Part shown: positions 45,201 through 52,484 of the stretch, piece after piece
Numbering within the stretch: position 1 is the stretch's first letter
Layout: each line of letters begins with the position of its first letter
Assembly (NCBI RefSeq): GCF_022346995.1
Contig: NZ_JAKRNM010000003.1
Coordinates: forward strand, 310,001-374,000
DNA length: 64,000 nucleotides
DNA from: Paenibacillus sp. ACRRY
GTDB taxonomy: Bacteria; Bacillota; Bacilli; Paenibacillales; Paenibacillaceae
Direction: 5' to 3'
Position numbers and translations under genes: made by a program
Notes under the pieces: generated by a model
Databases searched by the model: none
Seen by the model: only the letters and a program-made list of their open reading frames with translations
Told to the model about the DNA's origin: nothing

Positions 45201-45485
45201 GAAGCGGCAGGTGCAGAGACGAGTGGAGCGACCGGGGATGAGTCTGGCTCTGCTGCCGCGGATGGGAATACTGAGCAGGGAACAGATATTACATCATCCG
45301 GTTCTTCGGGCACAGCAGGCGAATCAGGAGCGTCCTCTTCAACAGAATTGACGCCTGCTGAGGCGGACCGTCTGTATCCTTATGGTCAGCAAGTGCCGCT
45401 GCCTGATGAGGTTAATCCAGAAGATATCGTAAGTGTCCAGAGCGGTACAATGGTTATCCAACTGATGCCAGAGCCTAAGTTATAG
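42291..45485 (+). CDS. GTPase-associated GAP1-like membrane protein with acidic extracytoplasmic tail (operon gene 7)
   Basis: A 1064-residue protein translated directly after the GTPase (TAATG). The N-terminus (YTRERRGVFRTTEGFDTVAASPG ... LRSAFFAHNYVL as separate blocks) fits the GTPase-associated protein 1 N-terminal domain; a long helical middle follows (to about residue 800). KRKNLFLGSVIVILILGIAG begins one membrane helix (about residues 805-826). Beyond it lie a small beta-rich domain and an Asp/Glu/Ser/Thr/Gly-rich stretch of about 110 residues (about 925-1025). The basic residues before the helix put the tail outside. It is the last gene before the operon terminator. Confidence 0.8.
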   Translation: MRSSMTPPIEQQMYTRERRGVFRTTEGFDTVAASPGMDPSFIKKVLHPYCVYDAPAELTGRSEKDPAKFPPSIHLIHLESGETILGQNVYQSADFTGLRSAFFAHNYVLSPERSEEQMKQGNWLDAVFATSYDIEQGTVLPALTELPGAPLNGRDAATGAGQSARSVAPADLLAALKMNETLFKRLLYAVMQAVATRRKVYIALDLPAEEITAGAKELLRLLYAALPYAFRRQLGFMTFAKEPQAKKGIHLQFVERGTLRPKDRNTEKDFTFDLATGRVTHAEVSVAQLPYAEFAWSLLQEPAMADAFYAFADEMLSGTEPGRELSIQAYGELSMFYRLEQGMEDLYLNDKGGVLSGLLTYLKPEGSVQRRSRLNELFLTLLSRELDSVKRENVPEETVASRIAEYFRVAAPVVQSRIVDYFIYAVNNARSQKRMRAVQELYDMLDRDSGLSRAFFDKVLANESLTKLLFEPYLDNQLKRTETASDVIGVIERWVTTHTSAVYNSFLLDRTATELGERLCSAPNPVHAASEALKRVSVLDQLSSDMLVGDGIKARIGQSQTVTRSARSSGAESAGLSAYQEELTRLADKLAYVINLFLIQDLDLERVNREQLLSIDILLHDSEVRDWAARQGQDVTARTNMMLAARAWLSGEDREEEVLESLSLAERNELQRWVRRWLAGELRDQPGTPAYEALPLAFYRGGSGSKLDYAGLIEFVRSSAGSKEVLYSFIEWSGSQRLFIRNSQASKAYSDAIVAYFKDHDREAFKSKSAFKPYYTRASKTMKPVYDRAKNELSSPLVRMLTGKRKNLFLGSVIVILILGIAGVTYALTNKTEAPEEAAPSTQEPVVPVEPEVQLAEQIAYVIPAAEVDGTTTEAQLVIRFMNEADSNALLSGPVQLTLQDGTTLEMDAASDWESFNRNEDVDTEGPAEDGTSPEGTSGDTPTGSTNEVQQGEEPVQGTDSTTSDDSSADEAAGAETSGATGDESGSAAADGNTEQGTDITSSGSSGTAGESGASSSTELTPAEADRLYPYGQQVPLPDEVNPEDIVSVQSGTMVIQLMPEPKL

Positions 45486-45527
45486 GATCGTTATAATCTG
45501 TTCGTAACCAAAATGAAATCATTACAT

Positions 45528-45570
45528 GATGACCTTCGGATGTAAATCGGGGTCATCTTCTTTTTATTTT
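45528..45570 (+). terminator. Terminator of the tubulin-like operon
   Basis: GATGACC (45528-45534) and GGTCATC (45551-45557) form a stem with a 16-base loop, followed by TTCTTTTTATTTTT. Confidence 0.8.
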
Positions 45571-45629
45571 TCCTGCTACCAATCCTTCCTTTAAGGACGA
45601 TCTTATTTGTTCACTCCAAACAAGTGTTT

Positions 45630-45893
45630 ATGGTGGATATACAGGTGAACGGGGAAACGATTTTTCCTCCGAGATCAACAACTAATAAAGGCCTCATAAC
45701 GGAATTGACGAATGAGGATTGGTACACGGAACCGTATGAAATAACACTGACTCAAGCACAGCTCGATAAGATGGGTGGATCAGAAGCCAACATTGTGCTG
45801 CAAGCCTATTTTCAAGCCGAACAGTCAGGTTATGGGGACGAAAAAAAGATGATTCTAAGTGCTTCCCAAGTTCTGCTGCAAAATGAAGAGTAG
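45630..45893 (+). CDS. Small hypothetical protein, possibly a gene remnant
   Basis: An 87-residue acidic, hydrophilic frame with plausible coding composition (VDIQVNGETIF, LTQAQLDKMGG). No ribosome site lies near the ATG at 45630 or the GTG at 45624; AAGGA is about 30 bases away. The frame continues open upstream through the terminator T run without a start. It may be the 3' remnant of a longer gene or simply weakly translated. No family recognised. Confidence 0.45.
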   Translation: MVDIQVNGETIFPPRSTTNKGLITELTNEDWYTEPYEITLTQAQLDKMGGSEANIVLQAYFQAEQSGYGDEKKMILSASQVLLQNEE

Positions 45894-46216
45894 ATTCTTT
45901 TTTTTGTTCACAAATCAGACACAAGCTCTGGATTCATTCTTTTTGGATAATCCCCAATAGGGATCAACTGCACGTATACGTTGAGAAAAGCTCTCACATA
46001 AATGAGGCAAATTCCGATCTGAAAGTCCTCTGAACTGCTATAAAATAGCTCCAAACAAGCAAGAAGTTTGGTATTTCTTATTGACAAATGATAATGATTA
46101 TCAGTATCTTTAGTATAGAAGATTTGTTGCGCCGGAAATACGCTGAACATATAAATTCGTTTTCGTTATCGATAGCCGGAATACATAACCGGGATAAATG
46201 AGAGAGGGATGATCGC
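45894..46216 (+). other. Intergenic region before the Fur-regulated ATPase gene
   Basis: About 320 bases with no convincing gene. Its last third holds the Fur-box promoter described separately; nothing else recognisable was seen. Confidence 0.5.
46081..46110 (+). promoter_or_regulatory. Promoter with perfect Fur box
   Basis: TTGACA (46081-46086), an 18-base spacer and TATCTT (46105-46110). The spacer contains TGATAATGATTATCA (46089-46103), a perfect 7-1-7 Fur/Per-type palindrome. Fur with iron would cover the promoter and repress the siderophore ATPase. Confidence 0.9.
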
Positions 46217-47104
46217 ATGTTTCGTCTGGAGACGTCCAAGCTGGATATCGCTTATGAGGAAAGACTGATTGTTGAAGATCTGAATATTCAAATACCCCAA
46301 GGAAAAATTACAGCGCTTGTTGGAGCCAATGGTTCAGGTAAATCGACGATCCTGAAGACGATGGCACGCATCATGAATCCAAAAGCAGGTAGTGTTTTGC
46401 TCGACGGGAAGTCCATTCATAAGCAATCCACCCGTGAAGTAGCCAAGCAGCTTGCGATTTTGCCGCAGAATCCTACAGCACCAGAGGGACTCACCGTAAC
46501 GGAACTGGTATCCTACGGAAGATTTCCTTATCAAAAAGGCTTCGGTTCCATGCGTGCGGAAGACAAACGCATGATTGAGTGGGCTATCAAAGTAACCGGT
46601 ATGACGGAGTTCCACGATCGCCCCATTGATCAATTGTCAGGCGGACAGCGTCAACGTGCCTGGATTGCCATGGCTCTTGCACAAGAAACGGATATTTTGT
46701 TCCTGGACGAGCCGACAACGTTCCTCGACATGGCTCACCAGCTTGAAGTTCTGCAATTGCTGGAGATGCTGAACGCAACAGCAAACCGCACCATCGTTAT
46801 GGTTGTGCATGACCTGAATCATGCTTCCCGCTATGCCCATCACATGATCGGCATTAAAAAAGGTAAAGCAATCGCTACAGGCTCCCCTGTAGAAGTCATG
46901 AACTGTGATGTGCTCCGTGAAGTCTTCAACATTGAGGCTGATATCGTGATTGATCCACGTTCCGGTGTGCCACTTTGCCTGCCATATGCTCTTGCCGGCG
47001 AACGCCAGCAAACGGCAGCGCCAGAGCAAATGGTGATGAATGGCGCCATGATGAATGCCGCTGGACGCTCCGAACAACGTGTTCGTACCGCAACAGGAAG
47101 TTAA
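46217..47104 (+). CDS. Orphan Fe-siderophore ABC transporter ATPase (FecE/FhuC-like)
   Basis: A 295-residue siderophore-import ATPase: VGANGSGKST (Walker A), LSGGQRQRAW (signature), ILFLDEPTTFLD (Walker B) and VVHDLNHASRYA (switch). The C-terminal 35 residues beyond the usual end are Gln/Ala/Met-rich. No permease or binding protein is adjacent, so it may be a shared ATPase serving several permeases, as YusV does in Bacillus subtilis. A perfect Fur box lies upstream, and an FhuF-like protein follows. Confidence 0.93.
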   Translation: MFRLETSKLDIAYEERLIVEDLNIQIPQGKITALVGANGSGKSTILKTMARIMNPKAGSVLLDGKSIHKQSTREVAKQLAILPQNPTAPEGLTVTELVSYGRFPYQKGFGSMRAEDKRMIEWAIKVTGMTEFHDRPIDQLSGGQRQRAWIAMALAQETDILFLDEPTTFLDMAHQLEVLQLLEMLNATANRTIVMVVHDLNHASRYAHHMIGIKKGKAIATGSPVEVMNCDVLREVFNIEADIVIDPRSGVPLCLPYALAGERQQTAAPEQMVMNGAMMNAAGRSEQRVRTATGS

Positions 47105-47140
47105 TACAGTGGACCATTGGTGGTCTTGAAATATAGAATA

Positions 47141-47167
47141 AGCCGCTTTGCATTTATGCAGGCGGCT
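47141..47167 (+). other. Hairpin between the ATPase and FhuF-like genes
   Basis: AGCCGC and GCGGCT with an inner TGCA/TGCA form a strong stem-loop, but no T run follows. It may be a partial attenuator or an mRNA-stability element that tunes the downstream gene. Confidence 0.5.
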
Positions 47168-47196
47168 CATTCGCATTCATGGGAGGCATGCTGAAA

Positions 47197-48006
47197 ATGG
47201 GAGCAATCAACTATACCTGGTTACAGCAATATGGAAGAATCACAACCGAACCTGGAGATGAACCAGTTTGGGAGATTCACATGACTGAGCTTAGACAACC
47301 GGAGAAGGCGAGAGAGCTGCTGGATGTATATAATAAACATCTTCAGGCAGATTCAATCCGATCCGCGGCGGTATACTTCATGCATTCGGTGCGTGGGCTG
47401 ATGCTGGGGATTCATTATATGACGGCACTGTGTGATACATGGCTTGATCTATCACTGGAGAACATGAAGCTGCAGCTCGAAGTTCAGGATGGCCGTACAG
47501 CCTTTCGTTTTCAACTGCTGGATGGAACAGAACATCCTCACCCTGCACCAGTTCTCATAGATGCAGCCCAATCCTCATGGCGCAAGGACATCCTAACCAC
47601 TTACTACACGGAGCAGCTTCGTCCCTTGATCGAAGGGGTTGCCTCTGCCGGAGAAGCGAACCTTGGTCAGATGTGGTCACAGCTTGCCTCCATGCTCCGA
47701 TGGTACAAGACCACAGCGTTACAAATGAACATTGAAGAAGCTGAGCGAGAAGCGGTGATGGAAGGGTATGAACATGTAATCGCTCTACCTGCCAGTCTGC
47801 TCGGATTGAAGAAAAATCTGTTATCTTTCAAGCCGGTAGAGATCGATAATCCACATCAACCGGGAGAGACCATGCTGATGAAGCCGGTGTGCTGCCTGCA
47901 TCACCAGGTGTATGGAGGACAAAATTACTGTTATAGCTGTCCCAAACTTAGTAAGGCCGAGCGGCAGAAGCGTTATGATGACATCCTGGCAGCCAAGTCC
48001 GGATAA
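47197..48006 (+). CDS. FhuF-like [2Fe-2S] siderophore-iron reductase family protein
   Basis: A 269-residue protein ending in CC-x10-C-x2-C (CCLHHQVYGGQNYCYSC), the four-cysteine 2Fe-2S pattern of FhuF-type ferric-siderophore reductases. The rest is the helical FhuF/IucA-C-like domain. Three in-frame ATGs lie close together (47179, 47188, 47197); GGAGG at 47183-47187 selects 47197. It follows the Fur-controlled ATPase and probably releases iron from the imported siderophore by reduction. Confidence 0.85.
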   Translation: MGAINYTWLQQYGRITTEPGDEPVWEIHMTELRQPEKARELLDVYNKHLQADSIRSAAVYFMHSVRGLMLGIHYMTALCDTWLDLSLENMKLQLEVQDGRTAFRFQLLDGTEHPHPAPVLIDAAQSSWRKDILTTYYTEQLRPLIEGVASAGEANLGQMWSQLASMLRWYKTTALQMNIEEAEREAVMEGYEHVIALPASLLGLKKNLLSFKPVEIDNPHQPGETMLMKPVCCLHHQVYGGQNYCYSCPKLSKAERQKRYDDILAAKSG

Positions 48007-48148
48007 CAAGCAGGAAGGACTCAAGGCTGAATTTGGTAATTGGTTAGCACCGGGTCTATAATATGGAGATAGGCGCTGTATTACGTTGTAGATATATAAG
48101 GTAACGACAGCTGCTCAAAACCAACATCGATCATGGGAGGAATCAGTC

Positions 48149-48628
48149 ATGTCCGTATATTCATATCAGGCCGTAACGACAGCCAATCAGGAAGTATCAC
48201 TGGATCTGTACCAAGGTAAAGTTCTTGTCATCGCCAATACGGCCAGCAAATGTGGATTGACTCCGCAATATGGAGAGCTGCAGAAGCTGTATGATCGTTA
48301 CCGCGATCAGGGTCTGGTTGTACTGGGTTTCCCTTGTAATCAGTTCGGAGGACAGGAGCCGGGTACAAGCGAGGAAGCCGAATCCTTCTGCCAAGTAAAC
48401 TATGGTGTGAACTTCCCTGTATTCGCTAAAGTGGACGTGAACGGTGAGGATGCGCATCCTTTGTTCCAGTATCTTCGCGAGCAGCAACCAGGGGCAGCTG
48501 AAGACGACACGATTCAATGGAATTTCACCAAATTCCTGGTCAATCGTGAAGGGGAAGTGGTGGGACGCTTTGAACCCAAAGAGTCTCCTGAAGCGATGAC
48601 TGCAGAGATTGAGAAACTGCTGGGATAA
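48149..48628 (+). CDS. Glutathione peroxidase-family thiol peroxidase
   Basis: A 159-residue GPx-fold peroxidase of the bacterial BsaA type. The peroxidatic cysteine is in NTASKCGLTPQY, the resolving region is GFPCNQFGGQEPG, and the catalytic Gln and Trp are in those blocks and WNFTKFLV. Such enzymes usually use thioredoxin rather than glutathione. GGGAGGA precedes the ATG. It stands alone with its own terminator. Confidence 0.94.
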   Translation: MSVYSYQAVTTANQEVSLDLYQGKVLVIANTASKCGLTPQYGELQKLYDRYRDQGLVVLGFPCNQFGGQEPGTSEEAESFCQVNYGVNFPVFAKVDVNGEDAHPLFQYLREQQPGAAEDDTIQWNFTKFLVNREGEVVGRFEPKESPEAMTAEIEKLLG

Positions 48629-48644
48629 CCAAATAGAACAGATC

Positions 48645-48679
48645 AAGCCTGCCCTCGTTGTTGGAGGACAGGCTTTTTT
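48645..48679 (+). terminator. Intrinsic terminator after the peroxidase gene
   Basis: AAGCCTGCCCTC and GAGGACAGGCTT pair with one mismatch around a 7-base loop, followed by TTTT. Confidence 0.9.
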
Positions 48680-48709
48680 GATGCTATTTTATACTGGGAC
48701 TGGGAGGAT

Positions 48710-49882
48710 TTATGGCAGCGGTTTGCTTAAATTGTAATATCCCTGATCCGAGGCAAGCTGCAGGAGATTACGGGCATAGTTTCCTGCCCAGGAATAGCCG
48801 TGCCGCCGCTCCTCGCTGATGTCCATAATATCCATGTACTTCTTGCCGTCACGGTCCGCGTAGAAGGGCACATCTTCATCTACATTGTAGAAACGATACC
48901 AGATCACGCTGGACGGGTCAGGTTCAAAATACACCGGTCCTTGACGATTATATTTGGTTCCATCTTCTCGGACCTGATCAAACCAGCGGAGGGCGCTTTT
49001 GGCTGCACGTTCAATCTCGGTCGTCTGAGGCCTGGACATGAGGAAAGCCGTGATGGCTACAGATTCGGATCCGGATTTGGATGGCAGCTCATAGGCTCTG
49101 CCGGATACAGGTGCATAGGTTACAGGGTCATGCTGGGCACCCCAAACTGTAGGCACACCGCCGTTTTTAATTTGAGCTTTTAATGTATATGCGATTCCTT
49201 GATCCAAGGCTGCAACCAGTTTCGACCGTGTATCCTCACTCAGAATATCGTTGTTGAAGCCTTCACGCTTCTCAATGATATCGTCGATGAGCACCATGGT
49301 TCGCACCATGGCATTGTCGTTATATGTAACGCTGTCGGAGTAATTGCTTCGCTGTGGATAAACCTGAGGCCATCCGCCTGAAGGATATTGGGAAACGAGG
49401 ATAAAATCCACCGCTTTGCGGACACTGTCCCGGAAGAGGGGGTTGCCCGTCTTTTCATACATATCAGCCAGGAAGCGGATCTCTGTTGTGGTTGCATCAT
49501 TATCAAACGTTCCGAGCTCTATGCCTTTGGGATCCTTCCAATCCGAACGCGGCGTCACCCCGTCCCATGAAGAGTTGTACTTCTCCTCCATTGCTTTGAA
49601 GAATCCACCATGCGGCAGCTGCCAGGATACAATGTTTAGCGCATATGCGGTGTCCTTGGCCAAGTCCCCGGTAGAGAACGTGCTGTAATCCCTGAACTTA
49701 TTCAGCAGTGAAGATACATCAACCCCTGCAGAAGTTTTGGAGGATAACACCTCGGTTTTAATAGTGACAGGCGGGGAATCAGCAAAAGCAACTACGGGCT
49801 TGGTCATATCTGCGGTCAACATGGCGATAATTGCAGTGACAGGAACAAGCGTTAATGAAACAGAGATGGAACGTTTCTTCAA
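48710..49882 (-). CDS. Secreted pectate lyase, polysaccharide lyase family 10-like
   Basis: A 390-residue exported enzyme that cleaves polygalacturonate. A lysine-rich N-terminus and hydrophobic signal end near VVAFADS. The PL10-type domain has YALNIVSWQLPHGGFFKAM, ELGTFDNDATTTEIRFLADMY, YPSGGWPQVYPQRSNYSD, VTYNDNAMVRTMVLIDDI and a C-terminal IWYRFYNVDEDVPFYADRDG. The start is TTG at 49882, 7 bases after GGGAGG; the frame is open up to 49975, but that extension has no ribosome site. A cre-like site and promoter lie upstream, consistent with sugar-controlled expression. Confidence 0.93.
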   Translation of the reverse strand: MKKRSISVSLTLVPVTAIIAMLTADMTKPVVAFADSPPVTIKTEVLSSKTSAGVDVSSLLNKFRDYSTFSTGDLAKDTAYALNIVSWQLPHGGFFKAMEEKYNSSWDGVTPRSDWKDPKGIELGTFDNDATTTEIRFLADMYEKTGNPLFRDSVRKAVDFILVSQYPSGGWPQVYPQRSNYSDSVTYNDNAMVRTMVLIDDIIEKREGFNNDILSEDTRSKLVAALDQGIAYTLKAQIKNGGVPTVWGAQHDPVTYAPVSGRAYELPSKSGSESVAITAFLMSRPQTTEIERAAKSALRWFDQVREDGTKYNRQGPVYFEPDPSSVIWYRFYNVDEDVPFYADRDGKKYMDIMDISEERRHGYSWAGNYARNLLQLASDQGYYNLSKPLP

Positions 49883-49913
49883 ATGAATGCCTCCCAACGT
49901 AATTGGTATTCTA

Positions 49914-49961
49914 TTCATATAAAATCCAAATAAAGGGTCAATATTATTGTAAGCGCTTTCT
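49914..49961 (-). promoter_or_regulatory. Pectate lyase promoter with cre-like site
   Basis: On the minus strand TTGACC (49941-49936), a 16-base spacer and TATGAA (49919-49914) form the promoter. AGAAAGCGCTTACA (49961-49948) just upstream of the -35 closely matches the CcpA cre consensus. Confidence 0.75.
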
Positions 49962-50177
49962 AATACAAAAATCAACTGTAAGCTGAAAATTTATATTTGT
50001 TATCGTTCAGCAATCAGCCGCCAGCCTTACCATACGGTGAGGACGAAGGCCTTTTTTCTCCAAAAGGTTCAATAGCATAAACCGTTATTGGTCAGGGGAC
50101 AATAAGTCTTAGAGGTTGAGGCAACGGGTCGTCCGCAAGGGATATATCCTATTTTTTAAATATTTTTAAGAAAACAC
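49962..50177. other. Intergenic region between pectate lyase and NADH oxidase promoters
   Basis: No gene seen. It includes CCTTACC-ATAC-GGTGAGG (50017-50034) followed by AAGGCCTTTTTT, a possible plus-strand terminator or fossil of one, and AT-rich sequence. Confidence 0.4.
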
Positions 50178-50297
50178 TTGTAATGTGAAAAAGATCACAT
50201 TATAATAAGTGCATGAAGTGAAATAAATCACAAAGCCATCGAGTTAGTGGTGAATATTTTCACATAATCGTTTAGTTTCATTAGTGAATGTATTCAC
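50178..50297 (+). promoter_or_regulatory. NADH oxidase promoter with four GTGA-N6-TCAC operators
   Basis: TTGTAA (50178-50183), a 17-base spacer and TATAAT (50201-50206) form the promoter. Palindromes GTGA-N6-TCAC lie at 50185-50198 (inside the spacer), 50218-50231, 50250-50263 and 50284-50297; all four continue to TCACA. Centres are 33, 32 and 34 bases apart, close to three helical turns. The first is a perfect TGTGA-N6-TCACA (Fnr/CRP type). The last two also fit the Rex form GTGAA-N4-TTCAC. Confidence 0.8.
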
Positions 50298-50401
50298 AAG
50301 AGAGTGAAACCATTGTCGTTTTTAAATCCCAGGAATCAAGCGCAGCAAACTGATAAATGAAGCACGGTTTATATTTTATAACTCCAAGGGGGACCTTTAT
50401 T

Positions 50402-51763
50402 ATGAAAATCGCAGTTATCGGATGTACACATGCAGGAACCGCAGCCATCGTAAATACCGCCAAATTGTACCCGGATGCTACCATCACGGTGTATGAGCGC
50501 AATGACAACATTTCCTTCCTATCTTGCGGTATCGCCCTTTATGTCGGCGGGGTAGTTAAGGATCCGGATGGACTGTTCTACTCTTCGCCAAACCAGCTGG
50601 CTGAGCTGGGTGTAGTCACCAAGATGCTGCATGAGGTTACAGCAGTGGATGCCGCGAATCATAAACTTCAGGCTAAAAACCTGAAAACAGGGGAAGAATT
50701 TGAAGATACGTTCGACAAGCTCATCGTGACAACAGGTTCATGGCCGGTCGTTCCAAAACTTGAGGGGATCGAGATGGAGAACATCTTGCTCTGCAAAAAC
50801 TACAATCATTCCAATACGATCATCGAAAAAGCCAAAGAAGCTAAACGCGTTACTGTTGTTGGTGCAGGGTACATCGGTATTGAACTGGTTGAAGCATTCC
50901 AAATGAACGGTAAGGAAGTCACCCTGATCGATAGTGTGGACCGGATTCTCAATAAATATCTGGACCCCGAGTTTACAGATGCCATTGAAGACACACTGAC
51001 TGGACGCGGGATCAAGCTTGCACTGGGTCAGACTGTGCAGAAATTCACCGGAGAGAATGGCAAGGTAACGAAGGTGATCACATCGAAAGGTGAATTCGAA
51101 ACCGACCTCGTAATCTTGTGCATCGGTTTCCGTCCGAATACCGAATTGCTCAAAGGCCAGGTGGATATGCTGCCGAACGGCGCGATTATCGTGGATAAGT
51201 ATATGCAAACAAGCCAAAAAGACGTGTTCGCTGCAGGTGATAGCTGTGCCATTCACTATAATCCAACAGGCAAGGCTTCTTACATTCCACTCGCGACCAA
51301 TGCTGTAAGAATGGGTACACTGGTAGCTCGTAACCTGGTTCGTCCAACAACGCCGTACATGGGTACACAAGGGACATCAGGAATTAAAATTTACGACCAG
51401 AATATTGCAGGTACAGGGCTGACCGAAACATCTGCTACAGATGACGGGCTGGTGGTGGAAGCTGTAACGCTTGAAGATGCTTATCGTCCAGAGTTCATGC
51501 CAACGGCTGAGAAACTGCTGCTCAAAGTCATTTACGAACAGGCTACACGCCGAATCGTTGGAGCACAAGTGATGTCCAAGGCGGATCTGACACAGTCGAT
51601 CAATACAATCTCGGTTTGCATTCAGAACAACATGACCGTAGATGAGCTGGCCTTCATCGACTTCTTCTTCCAACCGCATTACAACAAACCATGGAACTTC
51701 CTGAACTCGGCTGGTCTTCAGGCTCTGCCTCCAGTGGAAGTAAAAGCACCAGCGATGGTGTAA
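50402..51763 (+). CDS. nox: FAD-dependent NADH oxidase (water-forming type)
   Basis: A 453-residue flavoprotein that oxidises NADH with O2. MKIAVIGCTHAGTAA is the FAD-binding start, SFLSCGIALYVGG carries the single redox-active cysteine of Nox/CoA-disulfide-reductase enzymes (about residue 43), TVVGAGYIGIELVEAF binds NADH, FAAGDSC closes the FAD site, and FFFQPHYNKPWNFLN is the Nox-type C-terminus. AAGGGGGA (50383-50390) supports the ATG at 50402. A CoA-disulfide or polysulfide reductase activity cannot be fully excluded. A long leader with four operator-like palindromes suggests redox-controlled expression. Confidence 0.9.
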   Translation: MKIAVIGCTHAGTAAIVNTAKLYPDATITVYERNDNISFLSCGIALYVGGVVKDPDGLFYSSPNQLAELGVVTKMLHEVTAVDAANHKLQAKNLKTGEEFEDTFDKLIVTTGSWPVVPKLEGIEMENILLCKNYNHSNTIIEKAKEAKRVTVVGAGYIGIELVEAFQMNGKEVTLIDSVDRILNKYLDPEFTDAIEDTLTGRGIKLALGQTVQKFTGENGKVTKVITSKGEFETDLVILCIGFRPNTELLKGQVDMLPNGAIIVDKYMQTSQKDVFAAGDSCAIHYNPTGKASYIPLATNAVRMGTLVARNLVRPTTPYMGTQGTSGIKIYDQNIAGTGLTETSATDDGLVVEAVTLEDAYRPEFMPTAEKLLLKVIYEQATRRIVGAQVMSKADLTQSINTISVCIQNNMTVDELAFIDFFFQPHYNKPWNFLNSAGLQALPPVEVKAPAMV

Positions 51764-51778
51764 CTAATGAATTCGAGA

Positions 51779-51807
51779 ACTGCCGCAGAAATGCGGCAGT
51801 TTTTTTA
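51779..51807 (+). terminator. Intrinsic terminator after NADH oxidase
   Basis: ACTGCCGC-AGAAAT-GCGGCAGT, a perfect 8-base stem, followed by seven T. Confidence 0.95.
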
Positions 51808-51906
51808 TATAACTTGATGTAGTTGGTTCTAGAAATTGGTGATATATTAACAACAGTTTAGAGGTCATACCGCAATAGATATGAACATAAAGGAGTGGTT
51901 CACAAC

Positions 51907-52377
51907 ATGCTTACAACTACAGTGTCCGAGCTCAAAGTTCTGCTACAATCCGTACCTCGCTCGTTTCTTGCGCTGAATCCAGATGAACTTGTACAGCCAC
52001 GCATGGAAGGGAAATGGTCCCGTCTTCAGATTCTTGGTCATTTATGTGATTCGGCTCTTCATAACGTAAGCAGGTTTGTCCAAATGCAGCATCAGACCGA
52101 ACCATTGTCTATAACGCCTTATCATCAAGACCAATGGGTAGAGAGCCAACAATATGTCAGTGCACCGATTGAAGAGGTGTTAAATCTCTGGATCAGTCTG
52201 AATCAGTCCGTCATTCGTGTTCTATCCAGCATGCCGGAAACAGGGGAATCAGCAACGTGTGTCTTACCTGATGGAAGTGTGGTTACGATGGAGTGGCTGG
52301 CACAAGATTACGTCCAGCATCTGAAGCATCATCTGCAGCAGATTTTTGGTGAACATCATAACCTGGGAACAGAATAA
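51907..52377 (+). CDS. DinB-like four-helix protein
   Basis: A 156-residue protein of the DinB/YfiT-like superfamily. RMEGKWSRLQILGHLCDSALHNVSRF carries the first metal-binding His, and DYVQHLKHHLQQI carries the C-terminal His pair; the metal is usually Zn or Ni. AAGGAG 11 bases upstream supports the ATG at 51907; the GTG at 51895 is inside that site. Such proteins are often thiol-dependent transferases or stress proteins, but the specific reaction is not known. Confidence 0.85.
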   Translation: MLTTTVSELKVLLQSVPRSFLALNPDELVQPRMEGKWSRLQILGHLCDSALHNVSRFVQMQHQTEPLSITPYHQDQWVESQQYVSAPIEEVLNLWISLNQSVIRVLSSMPETGESATCVLPDGSVVTMEWLAQDYVQHLKHHLQQIFGEHHNLGTE

Positions 52378-52440
52378 GTAACCAACCAGCTGCACTCAAG
52401 CAAGAGAGCACGGAAGCTGGAACAAGGGACTTTTAGGACT

Positions 52441-52484
52441 TTGTGATAAAAGTAACAAACTTGCCGAACCCTTCGCGATACAAT
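52441..52484 (+). promoter_or_regulatory. Fnr/Rex-like site and -10 of the formate/nitrite channel gene
   Basis: TTGTGA-TAAAAG-TAACAA (52441-52458) matches TTGTGA-N6-TCACAA in 11 of 12 fixed bases. TACAAT (52479-52484) gives a start near 52491, so the site is centred at about -41.5, the class II activator position. No good -35 exists, which fits activator dependence. Confidence 0.65.

Noticed and set aside
45546..45629. Membrane-helix extension of the 45630 small protein
   Set aside because: The hydrophobic translation comes from the terminator T run, and there is no start codon in that stretch.
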